DNA from: JAUXJB01 sp965226855
GTDB lineage: Bacteria; Myxococcota_A; UBA9160; SZUA-336
Length of the DNA stretch: 64,000 bases
NCBI GenBank assembly: GCA_965226855.1
Contig: CBDDEE010000021.1
Coordinates: 124,001-188,000, forward strand
Reading direction: 5' to 3'
Notes under the pieces: model-generated
What the model was told of the DNA's origin: nothing
Databases searched by the model: none
The model's input: only the letters and a program-made list of their open reading frames with translations
Made by a program: the position numbers and the translations under genes
Shown here: piece by piece, positions 34,707-43,184 of the stretch
Position numbering within the stretch: position 1 is the first letter of the stretch
Layout: the number at the start of each line of letters is the position of its first letter

Positions 34707-36515
34707 ATGATCCGACCGACTTCGCTTCTAGCGCCGATCGTCTGCGCCGTACTGCTCGGCTCGTCGACGCTCGCGGGCGCCGAAGATCTGACGCAGCTCC
34801 AGACCGACTCGGACCAGTGGGTGATGCCTGGGAAGGACTACTCCCTGACCCGCTACAGCGAACTGGAGCAGATCGACACGGCCAACGTCGCCAACCTGAC
34901 GGCGGCGTGGACCTTTTCGACAGGCGTGCTGCGCGGCCACGAGGGGGCGCCGCTGGTCGTCGGCGACACGATGTACGTGGTCACCCCGTTCCCGAACATC
35001 GTGTACGCCCTGGACCTGACGAAGCCGGGCGCCGCCATCAAGTGGAAGTACGCCCCCCAGCAGGAGGAGAGCGTCATCCCGATCGCCTGCTGCGACGTCG
35101 TAAACCGGGGGGTCGCCTATGCGGACGCGCGAATCTTCTTCAACCAGCTCGACACCCACACGGTCGCGCTGGACGCAAAAACGGGCGTGGAGCTCTGGAA
35201 GGTCAAGCAAGGCGACCACAAGAAGGGTTCGACCATCACGATGGCGCCGCTCGTGGTTCGCGACAAGGTCATCACGGGAATCAGCGGAGGCGAGTTCGGC
35301 GTACGGGGCTTCGTCACCGCGAACGACGTCAAGACCGGAAGGCAGGTCTGGCGGATGTACAGCACCGGCCCCGACGCGGACGTGGGGATCGGGGCGGACT
35401 TCGCGCCGCACCTCGCCTCACACCGCGCTAGCGATCTAGGCACGAGCACCTGGAAGGGCGATGAATGGAAGCGCGGCGGGGGAACGACCTGGGGCTGGTA
35501 CAGCTACGATCCCGAGCTGAATCTCTTCTACTACGGAACGGGAAACCCGGGCGCATGGAACCCCGATCAGCGGCCTGGCGAGAACAAGTGGTCGATGACG
35601 CTCTTCGCCCGCAACCCCGACACCGGCCAGGCGAAGTGGGCCTACCAGATGACCCCGCACGACGCCTGGGACTACGACGGCGTCAACGAGAGCATACTGG
35701 TCGACCTGAAGCTGAACGGGCAGACGCGCAAGGCGCTGGTCCACTTCGACCGCAACGGATTCGCATACACGCTCGACCGGATGACGGGCGAGCTGCTGAA
35801 CGCGCAGCCCTTCGTCCACGTCAACTGGGCGAAGTCCATCGACCTGACGACGGGGCTACCCGTCGAGGTCGCCGAGAAGCGCACCAGGCAGGACGAGAAC
35901 ATCAGGGGCATCTGCCCCGGCGCGATGGGCGGCAAGGACCAGCAGCCGGCCGCCTACTCCCCGCGAACGGGCCTGTTCTACGTTCCGACGAACAACATCT
36001 GCATGGACTATGAGGGCTGGGAGGTGAGCTACATCGCCGGCGTCCCGTACGTCGGCGCCAACGTCAAGATGTTCCCGGGCCCCGGAGGAAACCGGGGGGA
36101 GTTCATCGCCTGGGATCCGCTCACCAACAGCAAGAAGTGGGGCATCAAGGAGAAGTGGGCCGCCTGGAGCGGCGCCCTGGTCACGGCGGGCGACGTCGTG
36201 TTCTATGGCACGATGGACGGCTGGTTCAAGGCGGTTGATGCCAAGTCCGGAAACGAGCTCTGGAAGTTCAAGGTCGGGTCGGGGATCGTAGCGGCGCCCA
36301 TGACGTACACCGGGCCCGACGGGAAGCAGTACGTCGCCGTCCTCTCGGGCGTCGGGGGCTGGTCGGGGCTGGTCGTCGCGGCTGACCTCGCGACCGACGA
36401 CCCGACGGCCGCGCTGGGCGCGGTGGGCGCCTTCGCCGACCTCGGGAACGACACCAACAAGGGCGGCATGCTCTACGTGTTCGGCCTGGAAGACGCTGCC
36501 ACCTCAGGGGACTAG
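34707..36515 (+). CDS. xoxF: Lanthanide-type PQQ methanol/alcohol dehydrogenase (XoxF-like)
   Basis: About 602 residues from the ATG at 34707, preceded by GGGGGG. Signal peptide (LLAPIVCAVLLGSSTLAGA), then an eight-bladed PQQ propeller. The vicinal cysteine pair is in IPIACCDVVNRG. The catalytic Asp is in AWDYDGVNES, where D322-Y323-D324 has the extra Asp two residues on that marks lanthanide-binding (XoxF/ExaF/PedH) enzymes; calcium MxaF enzymes have Ala there. XoxF usually follows a clade-specific length near 600, as here. It oxidises methanol or another primary alcohol in the periplasm, passing electrons to the cytochrome encoded at 37319. Confidence 0.92.
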   Translation: MIRPTSLLAPIVCAVLLGSSTLAGAEDLTQLQTDSDQWVMPGKDYSLTRYSELEQIDTANVANLTAAWTFSTGVLRGHEGAPLVVGDTMYVVTPFPNIVYALDLTKPGAAIKWKYAPQQEESVIPIACCDVVNRGVAYADARIFFNQLDTHTVALDAKTGVELWKVKQGDHKKGSTITMAPLVVRDKVITGISGGEFGVRGFVTANDVKTGRQVWRMYSTGPDADVGIGADFAPHLASHRASDLGTSTWKGDEWKRGGGTTWGWYSYDPELNLFYYGTGNPGAWNPDQRPGENKWSMTLFARNPDTGQAKWAYQMTPHDAWDYDGVNESILVDLKLNGQTRKALVHFDRNGFAYTLDRMTGELLNAQPFVHVNWAKSIDLTTGLPVEVAEKRTRQDENIRGICPGAMGGKDQQPAAYSPRTGLFYVPTNNICMDYEGWEVSYIAGVPYVGANVKMFPGPGGNRGEFIAWDPLTNSKKWGIKEKWAAWSGALVTAGDVVFYGTMDGWFKAVDAKSGNELWKFKVGSGIVAAPMTYTGPDGKQYVAVLSGVGGWSGLVVAADLATDDPTAALGAVGAFADLGNDTNKGGMLYVFGLEDAATSGD

Positions 36516-37332
36516 GGCGAAGCTCCCGCGCGCGCTTCTGCGACTGGCTCTGGCGGCCCTGCTGCTGCCGGCACTGGGCGCCGCCAGCTCCGAGGCTCCG
36601 CTGCGCATCTGCGCCGATCCCAACAACCTCCCCTACTCGAACCGGGCCGAGGAGGGCTTCGAGAACCGGATCGCTGCGCTGCTCGGACGGGAGCTGCAGC
36701 GACCCGTCGTCTATACATGGTGGCCCCAGCGACGTGGCTTCCTGAGAAACACGCTCAAGGCCGGCAGGTGCGACCTGGTGATCGGCGTTCCGACCGGCCT
36801 CGAGGCCGTCGCGACCACCCGCCCCTACTACCGCTCGCGGTACGTCTTCCTCTACGCGGAGTCCGCGGACTACCGGCTGACGTCGCTCGACGACTCGGTG
36901 CTCCGCGAGCTGCGCATCGGGGTCCACCTGATCGGGGATGACTACATGAACAGCCCCCCCGCTCACGCCCTCAGCTCGAAGGGCATTGTCGACAACGTGG
37001 TCGGCTACAGCGTCTTCGGCGACTACGGCGAGCCGAGCCCACCGCGCGTGCTCGTCGACGCAGTGGGGAGCGGCGAGATCGACGTGGCGATCGTCTGGGG
37101 GCCCATCGCCGGCTACTTCCGCCGGCAGCAGCCGGCCCCGCTGGTCGTCCAGCCCGTCCCCGACGATCCCGAGCGGAGTGAACTGCTGTTCTCGTACGCC
37201 ATGGCGATGGGCATGCGTCACGGCGACGACCAGCTGCGTCAGTCACTGGACGAGATCCTGGTGAGCCAGGCTGCAGAGATCCGCGGCATCCTCGAGGAGT
37301 ACGGGGTTCCCACCTCCGATGCCGGTGAGTGA
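36496..37332 (+). CDS. xoxJ: XoxJ-like periplasmic binding protein, start unclear
   Basis: The body reads RICADPNNLPYSN, RIAALLGRELQRPVVYTWW, QRRGFLRNTLKAGRCDLVIG and GSGEIDVAIVWGPIAGYF, as in XoxJ/MoxJ, the binding protein next to xoxF. A signal-like stretch (LLRLALAALLLPALGAAS) precedes it. No ATG, GTG or TTG exists in this frame ahead of that stretch. The first accepted start would be a GTG at 36778, inside the conserved fold. A CTG at 36496, overlapping the end of xoxF, is the best formal start. An unusual start codon or a small indel is needed. It ends 14 bp into the cytochrome gene. Confidence 0.72.
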   Translation: MPPQGTRAKLPRALLRLALAALLLPALGAASSEAPLRICADPNNLPYSNRAEEGFENRIAALLGRELQRPVVYTWWPQRRGFLRNTLKAGRCDLVIGVPTGLEAVATTRPYYRSRYVFLYAESADYRLTSLDDSVLRELRIGVHLIGDDYMNSPPAHALSSKGIVDNVVGYSVFGDYGEPSPPRVLVDAVGSGEIDVAIVWGPIAGYFRRQQPAPLVVQPVPDDPERSELLFSYAMAMGMRHGDDQLRQSLDEILVSQAAEIRGILEEYGVPTSDAGE

Positions 37333-37723
37333 TGCCCGGGTGCCCCTCGCGAGGGCCGAACGCCCCCTGGTCTGCATCACGGTGCTGCTCCTCGCCTGCG
37401 CGACGCTCGCACCGAGGAACCCCGATCAGCTGAATCCATACACCGGCGACCCGGCTGCCGTCGCCGAGGGCAAGAAGCTCTACCGCAAGCTCAACTGCTA
37501 TGCCTGCCACGGGCAGAGCGGCGGTGGTGGCATGGGCCCGAGTCTCACCGACCACGACTGGAAGAACGGGCTGGGCAAGGACGCCGACCTGCTGGCGCAG
37601 ATCCTAAAGGGGCGCGGCACCATGCCCCCGTATGGGGGCGTCATCGGCGAGGACGACGCCTGGAAGGTGATCGCCTACGTGCGGACCCTGTACAAGGGCG
37701 ACCCGGAAAGGGTCACTTGGTGA
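37319..37723 (+). CDS. xoxG: XoxG-like cytochrome c
   Basis: 134 residues. A hydrophobic export or lipoprotein signal (VCITVLLLACATL) is followed by a class I cytochrome c domain. The haem motif CYACH is at residues 60-64, the axial Met in GRGTMPPYGG, and the C-terminal helix reads DDAWKVIAYVRTLYKGD. It overlaps the XoxJ-like gene by 14 bp and completes a binding protein / propeller / XoxF / XoxJ / XoxG set. It should accept electrons from the dehydrogenase. The domain is shorter than some XoxG proteins. Confidence 0.85.
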   Translation: MPVSDARVPLARAERPLVCITVLLLACATLAPRNPDQLNPYTGDPAAVAEGKKLYRKLNCYACHGQSGGGGMGPSLTDHDWKNGLGKDADLLAQILKGRGTMPPYGGVIGEDDAWKVIAYVRTLYKGDPERVTW

Positions 37724-37788
37724 ACGGGCGGGGCTCGCCGCGCGAGCGGTGCCAGCATGCTGGGGATGCTCTGTTCATGGCGTACGCG

Positions 37789-38592
37789 GGTACTGTCAAG
37801 TTAGCGTTCCTCGAGCGAGCCGGTACTCGGGATCGTGGTCTCAGCTCGAGTCAGGCGGCAATCGTGACTGCATCCCAAATGAGGAAAGAACGACCTCGTA
37901 GCTCCCGATGATGCTCCGCTCGCAACAGGTGACGGCCCACGTGGAAAAGGTTTCGGACGAGTCCGTGCACTGACAAGAATCGTTGCGCTTGACCGGGGGA
38001 TTTGAACCGTCGCATTTGTCGCTCGCGTTGCCGTGTTGGCTGGTGGGAGACTTCGGCGCGATTGTTCCCGTACCGTTCCGTGCTATAGACGACGGACGGC
38101 ATGACCTCTCGGTGCGCAGCCCGGTAGCTTCTCAGCTTGTCGGTGACCAACCACCCGGGCTCACTCCCCTGACCCTTCAACAGCTTGCGGATAAAGCGTT
38201 TGGCAGCCCGGCGGTCGCGACGCGACTGGACGAGGATGTCGATGACGTCGCCATCTTGATCGACGGCACGCCAGAGATAGTGCCGCTGTCCCTGGATGGT
38301 GACGAAGACCTCGTCCAGGTGCCATGTGTCGCCCAGCCGGCCCTGTCGACGCTTGAGCCTGCGAGCGTATTCCGAGCCGAACTGGATGCACCAAAGCCGG
38401 ATCGCTTCGTAGGACACCGTGATGCCGCGTTGGGCCAGGAGATCTTCTACATCGCGAAAGCTCACACAGAATCGATGGTACAGCCATACGGCGTGGCTGA
38501 TGATCTCGGGCGGGAATCGATATCCATGGTAGCTCGGCGTGTCGCTTTTCATCGCCCAAGTCTGCCACTCTCCCGCTGAACTTGACAGAACC
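37789..38592 (-). mobile_element. IS6-family insertion sequence (804 bp)
   Basis: The ends are GGTACTGTCAAGTTAGCG at the left and, read inward, GGTTCTGTCAAGTTCAGCG at the right, an imperfect terminal inverted repeat typical of IS6. The length is normal for the family. The eight bases on each side (CGTACGCG, CCTCCAGC) do not match, so no target duplication remains. IS6 elements generate adjacent deletions by intramolecular transposition. That would explain why the gene to the right (38593 on) has lost its 5' part. Confidence 0.87.
37851..38552 (-). CDS. IS6-family transposase
   Basis: 233 residues. IS6 signature: GYRFPPEIISHAVWLYHRF at the N-terminus, then VSYEAIRLWCIQFGSEYAR, DTWHLDEVFVTIQGQRHYLW (first catalytic Asp, DEVF), VTDKLRSYRAAH (second Asp) and NNRAEVSHQPTRQRERQMRRF with the catalytic Glu. 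The DDE triad is intact and the length is normal, so it may be active. The stop lies 62 bp inside the left end of the IS. Confidence 0.93.
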   Translation of the reverse strand: MKSDTPSYHGYRFPPEIISHAVWLYHRFCVSFRDVEDLLAQRGITVSYEAIRLWCIQFGSEYARRLKRRQGRLGDTWHLDEVFVTIQGQRHYLWRAVDQDGDVIDILVQSRRDRRAAKRFIRKLLKGQGSEPGWLVTDKLRSYRAAHREVMPSVVYSTERYGNNRAEVSHQPTRQRERQMRRFKSPGQAQRFLSVHGLVRNLFHVGRHLLRAEHHRELRGRSFLIWDAVTIAA

Positions 38593-38766
38593 CCTCCAGC
38601 GCATTGCGAACGAGCTGGAACAGGCCCTTGCGCGCGCGGACCAAGGTGTCGCCTCGGTACGAACCGAGTGGGAGACGCGCAAGAAGGATGTTCAATCGAC
38701 CTACGAGAAGATCCTCCGCGAGCTGCAAAAGTCGCGCGTGGACGGCGAGGAGTTTATCCGGCTTAG

Positions 38767-40038
38767 CAGGCTGCGGAGAAAGTGACTGGGTTGGGCGGGA
38801 CGCCTCTGACGGGAGGCGTGCCGAGCAGGGAGAGGGATCGCCGTTCCCGGTACGAACCGGTTCGGTGTCGCACGGGTAGATCTTGCGGGATCATGAGCTA
38901 TGTCGCCTCCAACAGGTTGCGGATACGGACCAGGGTTGTAGGCCGCAGCAGTGAAGGTGAAGACCCAGCCGACCCGATCCGTGCCCCGGTGCCGGGTCTT
39001 GCGCATCAAGCCCACCGTCTTCATCCAGCCAAACACCTCCTCCACCCGTTTGCGGAAGCGCTGGCTCACCTCGTAGCCCGGGTGTCCTGTGGTCCTTCGA
39101 TCGATCGCGCTTCGGCGGTTCGTCGTGTTCTGTGCCACGTGCGGGGTAACGCTCCAGGCCCGAAGCGCCTGCACAAAGCTCTTGGCGTCGTAGCCCTTGT
39201 CTCCAGCCAGGGTGATCCGGCGAGCGCCCCCCAGACCCAGCACCATCTCGAGAGCCGCTTCGCGCTCCGCATACCCCGACGCCTGAGTGAGCTTCGCCGC
39301 CACCACCAGGCCGTTGCGGTTCTCCGTCACGACGTGTCCCTGATACGCGAGCCGCGCGCCCTGGCCCCTCATCCCCGCCAGTCGGGCGTCCGGATCCGTC
39401 CTCGACGCATGCGTCTGGTTGCTCCGCTTCTCGCCCCGGAAGTTGACCGTCGGGTTGCCCGGGTCGTCATCGTCCCTGCGCTTCTCGTCCTTGCGCACGA
39501 AGCTCTTCTGGCTCGCCCACGCCTCGATCAGCGTCCCGTCCACCGTGAAGTGCTCCGATGACACCAACCCCTCCAACTCCGCCTGCGCCAGCACCGCCTC
39601 GAAGAAATGCTGAGCGATCTCGCCCTTCAGCAGCCGTTCCCGATTCTTGGTGAACACCGTCGCGCTGAACACCTCATCGTCCAGCTCCAGGCCCACGAAC
39701 CAGCGGTAGAGCAGGTTGTAGTCGATCTGCTCGATCAGCTGGCGCTCGCTCCGGATCGTGTACAGCACCTGCAACAGCAGCGCCCGCAACAGCTGCTCCG
39801 GCGGGACCGACGGTCGGCCGACCCCTTTGGCGTAGATACCATCGAAGCGTCGCGACAGCTGCTCCAGCGCCGCGTCCACCAGTCGCCGGATCGCTCGAAG
39901 CGGATGGTCCTCGGGAATCCGGGACTCCAGCGATACGTAGCTGAAGATCCCACCCTGGAGCGTCTGCGGTCCTCTCACATCTCCCCCTTGGGGCTTCCCT
40001 CAAAGGTACCCTTCGATGAGGAGTTTTTCAGCAGCCTG
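38767..40038 (-). mobile_element. IS5-type insertion sequence, copy 2 (1272 bp)
   Basis: Same element as copy 1, opposite orientation. Ends are CAGGCTGCGGAGAAAGTGAC on the left and CAGCAGCCTG on the right. It has a perfect TTAG target duplication (38763-38766 and 40039-40042), which fits YTAR. It differs from copy 1 by a missing 11-bp stretch near one end, a one-base insertion in the transposase and at least one substitution (Ser to Leu codon). The intact duplication shows a simple transposition into the coiled-coil gene. Confidence 0.9.
38898..39978 (-). pseudogene. IS5 transposase copy 2, C-terminal frameshift
   Basis: Identical to the 29128-30207 transposase over nearly its whole length, with Leu replacing Ser in AELEGLVSSEH. 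One extra C (38933-38935 is GGG on the plus strand, against GG in copy 1) shifts the frame after TFTAAAYN. The normal last residues LVRIRNLLEAT are replaced by a foreign tail of about 75 residues that reads through the IS end into flanking DNA to 38701. The DDE residues are kept. Whether the altered end abolishes activity is unknown. Confidence 0.85.
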
Positions 40039-40424
40039 TTAGGCGGCAGATCGAGGACCTTCGACCGCTGCGCGAACGGCAGGCCTCGGCGCAGCGTACC
40101 GAAAAGGAGCACGCCGACCGCCGCCGAAGCCTGTTGCCGGAATGGGAGGACTTGAAGGCGCAGGAGTTCCGTCGGGCTGGACGGTGCGGCAAAAAAGAGT
40201 CAACCAGAAGCTTCGCGACCGGGTACAGGTCGAGGTGACGGCGGCTGGCGATCGTGAGCCGTTGTTCAACCTGCTTCGGGAGCACGTCGGCGGCAGACTA
40301 TCCGAGGCGAATCGATAGCCTCCGCGGCGTTCGCGATCTCTCGCTCACCCAGGTCGTCGAGGCATGCCGCTCGGGCGCGGCGGCGCTGAAGAAGACGTTC
40401 AGCATCACTTCAGCCCAAGGTTAG

Positions 40425-41024
40425 GCGGTCGTGCGCGATTACTGTCCGACGCTGTGCAGCTTCCATCTTCTCCTTACGGGCGACACCTACCACAGCGCTA
40501 CCTCACATAGCATCGATAACACCGCTTTAGGCATTGTCAGACTAACTGGGTCGGACCTGTGGAACCTACAATCGAGGACTTTTAGGCCGCAAGTTGACAC
40601 CACTCAGCCAGAGCAGCGGCTCGGGCTTGTTTGAAAATAGCGCGGCTATTGAGATGGCGTTGGTGGTTGAAATGGCGTTCTGGCGCGGGTGCTGGGCATC
40701 CGCGAGAGGAGCACGTCGAGAAACCGGCTTTACGGCCGGGTCCACCACGGACCGTCCGCTGCGTGACGTCGAGTACAGTCGGGTCAGGTGACGGACGCAC
40801 CACCCCTTTTGCGCCACCAGGCGCCAGTAAGACGGCCGCTCGGCGCCCGGGACTGTGACATCGAACTGTCCGAATTGCGCCATTATCCTGTCCTCTCAGA
40901 CCTTCCTCAGCAGTTAACCTTGTATGGCCAGGGATGCAGCTGGTCGTGTTCCAAATCTGAGGGCGTCCCTCGTCGGTGGCCTTTGATGCTCATCTGGCAC
41001 GCATGTTGCGACGCCCCGCGTTGC
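40425..41024. other. 600-bp stretch without recognisable gene
   Basis: Between the decayed ATPase-like gene and the small membrane protein I find only short frames without family resemblance, RBS or sensible composition. Base composition is locally lower in GC (for example around 40440-40560) than the surrounding genes. It may be foreign filler or remains too decayed to read. Confidence 0.4.
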
Positions 41025-41390
41025 TCAGAGGATTGCCACCGCCACGCCCACGACGGTGACAATCACCCCCACAATCTGAAGCCACAACGTCACCTGGCGG
41101 CCCCTCTCGTCCAAGCTCCGTGCGCGCTCGGACAGCTGCTCCGCAGCCTCAATTTGCTGGGCCGCAAGACGTTCGCTGAGGACGGCCTCGATTGTCCGCC
41201 GCGCCGTCTCCACCCCCTCGCCGCTGTGCCTCTGATCGCGGCGGAGTTCAGCCAGCATCGCCGGCAGGTCAGCGGTTGGCAACTTTCGGACCTCGCCAAC
41301 CCAGGTTTCGTCGAGCCCAGCTAGGCCGTGGTTCTCGACCTGCCGGATAAGGCTCCTCATCCGGTCCAGGTGGTCCTGTTCGATTGCCAT
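41025..41390 (-). CDS. Hypothetical helical protein with C-terminal membrane anchor
   Basis: 121 residues from an ATG at 41390 without a clear Shine-Dalgarno. The N-terminal ~100 residues are charged and helical (DHLDRMRSLIRQVENHGLAG, LPAMLAELRRDQRH, RRTIEAVLSERLAAQQIEAA). The end is a membrane helix (LWLQIVGVIVTVVGVAVAIL). The composition looks like a real protein and not a shadow frame. No family is recognised. It stands alone among remnants. Confidence 0.5.
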   Translation of the reverse strand: MAIEQDHLDRMRSLIRQVENHGLAGLDETWVGEVRKLPTADLPAMLAELRRDQRHSGEGVETARRTIEAVLSERLAAQQIEAAEQLSERARSLDERGRQVTLWLQIVGVIVTVVGVAVAIL

Positions 41391-41854
41391 AGCTGAGGAT
41401 TGCCAAGTTCAGCGGGTGAGCGCCAGACTTGTCCGATGAAAAGCGATACGCAGAGCGGACGCGCAAGCTGCTGCCAAGGCTAGAGGCGCGGGCCGCCGAG
41501 ACGGAGCAGCTGCGGCGTGTCCCCGAGGACACCGTGGCCCCTCATACGAGATCGCGCGGCACTGGATCGACCGCTTCCTCGCAGTCTCGTCTCTCGATTT
41601 CCGGGCGGCTCGAGGAACGGCGAGGCGGAAGCCCGGATCGAGCCGAAAAGATAGCCGCCTGGGTGCTCGAGGCGCGGCCAGAGCTCGATTCAAAGTGCGA
41701 GATCCTTTCCGTCGCGATGCGCTTCGAGCCGCTCGAGGGTCCACGCGTCCAGGTTGCACGCCACTCATGGCCGCCATGTCCAGGCAGACAATGCCAAGCC
41801 AAACACGGCCCGGTCCCGAGCGCGACAGCGGCGGGTGGTCTGGGAGGACGCTGA

Positions 41855-41985
41855 AACTGGGGCTAATCGGACGCTGAAAACGCTGCGAAAAACGGGCGCC
41901 AAGGCGGCATCAGCCGGGCGATATTGGCACTTAGCGGCACCTCGTGGCACAAGAACCGACCACTAGATGCAGTGGTGGGGGGACG
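41855..41985 (-). repeat. Hairpin/10-bp-unit dispersed element, copy 2
   Basis: Minus orientation. It contains two GGACGCTGAAA motifs (reverse of TTTCAGCGTCC) about 22 bases apart, a CGTTTTTC-like core, three degenerate GTGCCAC units (GTGCCACGAG, GTGCCGCTAA, GTGCCAATAT on the minus strand) and a hairpin ACCACT-AGATGC-AGTGGT at 41959-41976. The layout matches copies at 43.3 and 47.9 kb. Between 41391 and 41854 no gene is supported. A 24-base string beginning CAGTCTCGTCTCTCGATTTC at 41582 recurs at 49115. Confidence 0.6.
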
Positions 41986-42200
41986 GAGCAAGAAAAATCA
42001 TAAGCAGTATCTTGTCGGAGGTTCTCGAATTCCAGGTATCTTCGCATTGTCGCTCCCGGTCTCGGATCTCTTCCGGGGGGAGCGTTTCGGCCCAACGGTA
42101 GCTCGCTCAGCCGGGGCTTCATCAGGGACGGAACGTGGGGGGGCAGCGTGCGCCGGATCGAAAGCGAAGAGCCCTCCACCAGGCGGAAATCGGGGCACGA

Positions 42201-42282
42201 GCCGGCCCCATTTGGCACTACGTGGCACTACGCGGCACTACGTGGCACAAGATCAACCCCTACATGTAGTGGTGGGGGTTGT
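42201..42282 (-). repeat. Hairpin/10-bp-unit dispersed element, copy 3
   Basis: Minus orientation: CATTTGGCAC-type border, then three ten-base units (reverse GTGCCACGTA, GTGCCGCGTA, GTGCCACGTA), then GATCTTGTGCC-like border and a palindrome CTACATGTAG flanked by C and G runs (AACCCC ... GGGGGTT). The IS-like terminal repeats seen in other copies are missing here, so it is truncated. The stretch 41986-42200 and 42283-42374 holds no supported gene. Confidence 0.6.
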
Positions 42283-42374
42283 GCCCTCTCTTCCGAAGGG
42301 GTGTGCATTCTTGGGTTTAGGCCCGATCTGCACCGGGTGCAGGGGGCCGTGGCGACCTGGGTCAAAACGGGGGA

Positions 42375-42572
42375 AAACCCGGCGGCCGCGAGGCGCGCAG
42401 GAGGGAAACGAGGCGGCATGCAGGGCCCGTGCGGCTGCGCGCGCGGCACCCCCTTTTAGGTAGGGGGATTATTTCTCCAGCGCTTTCATCCCACCCCCGC
42501 ACTACGTGGCACTACGTGGCACAACATCTTTTACCTAGTCGCAGAAGCAGCTCGGTTCCGGTTCCTCTTCGT
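42375..42572 (-). repeat. Transposase 3' end plus downstream block, copy B
   Basis: Inverted relative to copy A at 32264-32440. The shared parts are the transposase end (CTAGTCGCAGAAGCAGC on the plus strand), the GGGTGGGATGAA-type segment, the C-rich CCCCTACC region and the CGCGCGCAGCCGCACGG region. Copy B carries two extra ten-base units (ACTACGTGGC, ACTACGTGGC on the plus strand, 42500-42524) exactly where copy A has none. This shows that the unit array can appear or vanish cleanly. Confidence 0.62.
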
Positions 42573-42724
42573 CGAACAGGCTCTTCTGGCGAGTGTACGT
42601 CGTCAGATCTTCTGGGACCGTTGGGCCGATTTTTCGTAGAGAGGGTTCTCGCTCCCATTTGCGGAATGGCTTCGTGCAGCCGCTCGTGGTTGTAGTACTC
42701 GACGAAGCGAGCGAGGGCCTCCAT
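42527..42724 (-). pseudogene. IS3-type transposase (integrase core) C-terminal remnant
   Basis: The minus strand reads MEALARFVEYYNHERLHEAI and PQMGARTLSTKN, the end of an rve-type integrase core where YYNHERLHEA is diagnostic. After that the frame breaks, and the expected basic C-terminus (STKRNRNRAASATR) continues in another frame to the TAG at 42538-42536. The DDE residues upstream are gone. A further piece of the same 3' end is at 32264. The family (IS3 or a related rve group) is inferred from this short motif. Confidence 0.65.
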
Positions 42725-43009
42725 CCGAGATCACCTTTTGCTGTTCACCCCGTTGGCACAGTACCGCCGCTAAAACGTGAGCGGCGCTGCGGGCGGCTCG
42801 AACCCTCGTGGCTGCCCCCGTGCACCTGGGCGTGCGACTGCCTCGGGCGATTCAGCTCGCCGGTAACATCTAGTACCCTACGTTGCGTAGGATTTGCGCC
42901 ACCAGGCGAGCGCCTCGCCCAGACTCTGCCGGTCGATCACCGTGATCGGCAACCGGGCTCGTGCCGCTCGCTCGCCGGAAGCTGCTCGTACAGCCGCATT
43001 GCCGATCTC

Positions 43010-43065
43010 CGCGTTTTGTCCCGTTTTTAGCGGCGCATTCACCGTCCGATTCGTGACGTTTTCAC
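43010..43065 (+). repeat. Dispersed element, terminal-repeat fragment
   Basis: Contains TTTTGTCCCGTTTTTAGCGG, then CATTCACCGTCCGATTC and GTGACGTTTTCACCGTCC, two tandem degenerate ~22-base repeats. It is the same sub-type as the copy at 32508-32580. The hairpin and ten-base units are missing. The stretch 42725-43009 and 43066-43184 has no gene I can support. Confidence 0.5.
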
Positions 43066-43184
43066 CGTCCTCTGGCGGCCACTGTAGCTCGCCGACCCGG
43101 AGGTCGTGCGCGGTCTTCTCGCGGGAGCTGGGCTGGATGGCACGACGTGGCGATCCCAGAGGTCCTTCGAACGCGCATGTACGC

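Larger units (their letters stand above)
38593..40424 (+). pseudogene. Decayed coiled-coil ATPase-like gene split by IS5 copy 2
   Basis: The left piece (38593-38766) reads LQRIANELEQALARADQGV, SVRTEWETRKKDVQSTYEKI and LQKSRVDGEEFIRL. Removing the IS and one TTAG duplication rejoins the frame as EEFIRLRRQIEDLRPLRE, RQASAQRTEKEHADRRRSLL and PEWEDLKAQEFRR. Further frame changes follow before KLRDRVQVEVTAAGDREPLF and SLRGVRDLSLTQVVEA, ending at 40424. The helical, charged character resembles the coiled-coil and C-terminal part of SMC-like or TrlF-like AAA ATPases; the family is a guess. The 5' part is lost at the IS6 boundary. The decay pre-dates or accompanies the IS5 insertion. Confidence 0.6.

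Noticed and set aside
38701..39978. A longer, 425-residue version of the IS5 transposase
   Set aside because: The extra tail comes from a one-base insertion and reads through the IS end into flanking DNA. The copy at 29128-30207 shows the true C-terminus.
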